Shown: piece after piece, positions 5,621-6,440 of the stretch
Layout: each line of letters opens with the position of its first letter
Numbering within the stretch: the first letter of the stretch is position 1
DNA from: Prevotellaceae bacterium UBA3646
GTDB lineage: Bacteria; Bacteroidota; Bacteroidia; Bacteroidales; Bacteroidaceae
Length of the DNA: 6,440 nt
Assembly (NCBI GenBank): GCA_002373535.1
Contig: DFKL01000125.1
Location: 1-6,440 of the forward strand
Reading direction: 5' to 3'
The notes under the pieces: model-generated
Seen by the model: only the letters and a program-made list of their open reading frames with translations
Databases searched by the model: none
Told to the model about the DNA's origin: nothing
Translations under genes and position numbers: made by a program

Positions 5621-5646
5621 TGCCGTATCAGTGTCCTGATACTGCA
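5621..5646. other. Strong hairpin at the guaD/flavoprotein convergent junction
   Basis: GTATCAG (5625-5631) and CTGATAC (5636-5642) form a perfect 7-bp stem with a 4-base loop. After one mismatch, TGC (5621-5623) pairs with GCA (5644-5646). It starts 11 bases after the guaD stop and covers the last codons and stop of the convergent gene. No T-run follows on either strand, so it is not a standard intrinsic terminator. It may mark or protect the guaD mRNA end. Confidence 0.5.
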
Positions 5647-6440
5647 TGACTGCCCGCCACATAGCCCGTAGTCCATGCGGCCTGCAGGTTGAAGCCTCCG
5701 GTAATGGCATCGACATCCAGAGCCTCGCCTGCGAAGAATAATCCGGCATGGGACTTTGACTCCAGCGTCTCGGTGTTCAGGCAACGGGGCGAGACGCCTC
5801 CACAGGTCACGAATTCTTCCTTGTACCGGTTCTTGCCGGATACATGGTAGGTGTCACCCGTCAGAATATCGGCCAGCCGCATCAGTTCCCTGTCACGCAG
5901 CACACTCCAGCGCATGCCTGTCTCCAACCTTGCCCTCCGCAGCAGGTGCTGCCACAAACGGGCGTTCAGCTCATGCGGATACACGCTATGCAACTGCCTG
6001 GCAGGTGCCGATGCCGCCATCTCGCGCAATCTGTCTGCCGTCACGCTCCCACCTCCATCGAGCCAACGAACGGTAATATCGGCACAATAGTCACGTCCTG
6101 CCAACACACGGGCGGCATAGGAACTTAGCTTCAGTACTGCAGGACCGCTCACTCCCCAGTGTGTAATAAGCAAGGGGCCCTCAGCGGACAGCCTGGTTCC
6201 GACAAGACTAACCGCGGCATCCTGTACCACGGTGCCTGTCAGTCCTGTAAGGCTATTGTCGTCAATATTCAATCCGAACAGACTGGGAACACACTCCACG
6301 ACATCCACATCCAACCCGTCAAGCATACCATAGCCACGACCTCCCGGCTGACCTCCTATAGCCACGACCACTGACTTTGCAGATACATCACCACTGCTTG
6401 TGCCTATGCGGTAGCCGTCATCTGCAGGGATGACTTTAAT
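5628..6440 (-). CDS. HI0933/BaiN-type FAD-dependent oxidoreductase, N-terminus cut by window edge
   Basis: The frame is open from the right edge to the TGA at 5628, giving the last 270 residues of a protein that is usually about 400 long. The N-terminal GxGxxG dinucleotide-binding fold lies outside. The visible part includes SVVVAIGG, the second FAD-contact strand (about 22-29). CVPSLFGLNI and the family-typical GPLLITHWGVSGPAVLKLSS follow in the substrate domain. Near the end, GLFFAGEALDVDAITGGFNLQAAW binds the FAD C-terminally. Members are soluble flavoproteins annotated variously as YhiN/HI0933-like, aminoacetone oxidase-like or BaiN/RdsA. The physiological substrate in Bacteroidota is not established, so no symbol is given. 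After AIGG the sequence QPGGRGYGML replaces the usual SxPxxGSTGDGY motif, which I believe is a clade variant. The start is unseen. A GTG at 6371 is only an internal valine codon. Confidence 0.9.
   Translation of the reverse strand: MKVIPADDGYRIGTSSGDVSAKSVVVAIGGQPGGRGYGMLDGLDVDVVECVPSLFGLNIDDNSLTGLTGTVVQDAAVSLVGTRLSAEGPLLITHWGVSGPAVLKLSSYAARVLAGRDYCADITVRWLDGGGSVTADRLREMAASAPARQLHSVYPHELNARLWQHLLRRARLETGMRWSVLRDRELMRLADILTGDTYHVSGKNRYKEEFVTCGGVSPRCLNTETLESKSHAGLFFAGEALDVDAITGGFNLQAAWTTGYVAGSHAVSGH

Noticed and set aside
5113..5784. 223-residue minus-strand ORF
   Set aside because: Antisense to guaD; low-complexity Cys, Tyr and Arg content without a recognisable domain.
1..6440. Defence system, toxin-antitoxin pair, CRISPR array or mobile element
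   Set aside because: No transposase, integrase, nuclease, regularly spaced repeats or terminal inverted repeats were seen; the genes are housekeeping types with uniform base composition.

Overview
The window looks like chromosomal DNA from the phylum Bacteroidota, probably order Bacteroidales. Three things support this. Promoter -7 boxes of the Bacteroidota form TAnnTTTG stand in front of most transcription units. Shine-Dalgarno sequences are absent. The proteins also resemble Bacteroidales family members, including a lipoprotein with an ASCSEG-type cysteine site, a GuaD-type deaminase and a HI0933-type flavoprotein. GC content is moderate, and I see no phage, insertion sequence, CRISPR, tRNA or rRNA.

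Layout. (1) Positions 1-886, minus strand: prephenate dehydratase pheA runs off the left edge. Before it lies a regulatory leader not explained by the obvious genes: a promoter, an 18-codon ORF (MMSYRYLCDYYFYFSTRC) dense in Tyr and Phe codons, a candidate antiterminator, and an intrinsic terminator ending 10 bases before the pheA start codon. This is the layout of ribosome-mediated transcription attenuation, and it is the most notable signal in the window. (2) Positions 926-1854, minus strand: a 5'-methylthioadenosine/S-adenosylhomocysteine nucleosidase of the form seen in plants, whose end overlaps a 65-residue one-TPR protein. (3) Positions 2018-2950, plus strand: a ten-helix EamA/DMT transporter, divergent from the nucleosidase. 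(4) Positions 2960-4282, minus strand: a periplasmic PBP4/DacB-type D-Ala-D-Ala carboxypeptidase, convergent with the transporter. (5) Positions 4411-5610, plus strand: an unrecognised lipoprotein, then guanine deaminase 12 bases later, probably one transcript. (6) Positions 5628-6440, minus strand: the C-terminal two thirds of a HI0933/BaiN-type FAD oxidoreductase, convergent with guaD and running off the right edge. A strong hairpin sits at that junction.

The genes are mainly housekeeping: aromatic amino acid synthesis, SAM by-product and purine salvage, cell wall trimming and transport. They form several short units rather than one system. No defence or mobile system is visible. The regulatory interest is the aromatic attenuator before pheA. 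If pheA heads a combined Phe/Tyr operon, as in many Bacteroidales, the mixed Tyr and Phe codons would let both amino acids control it.
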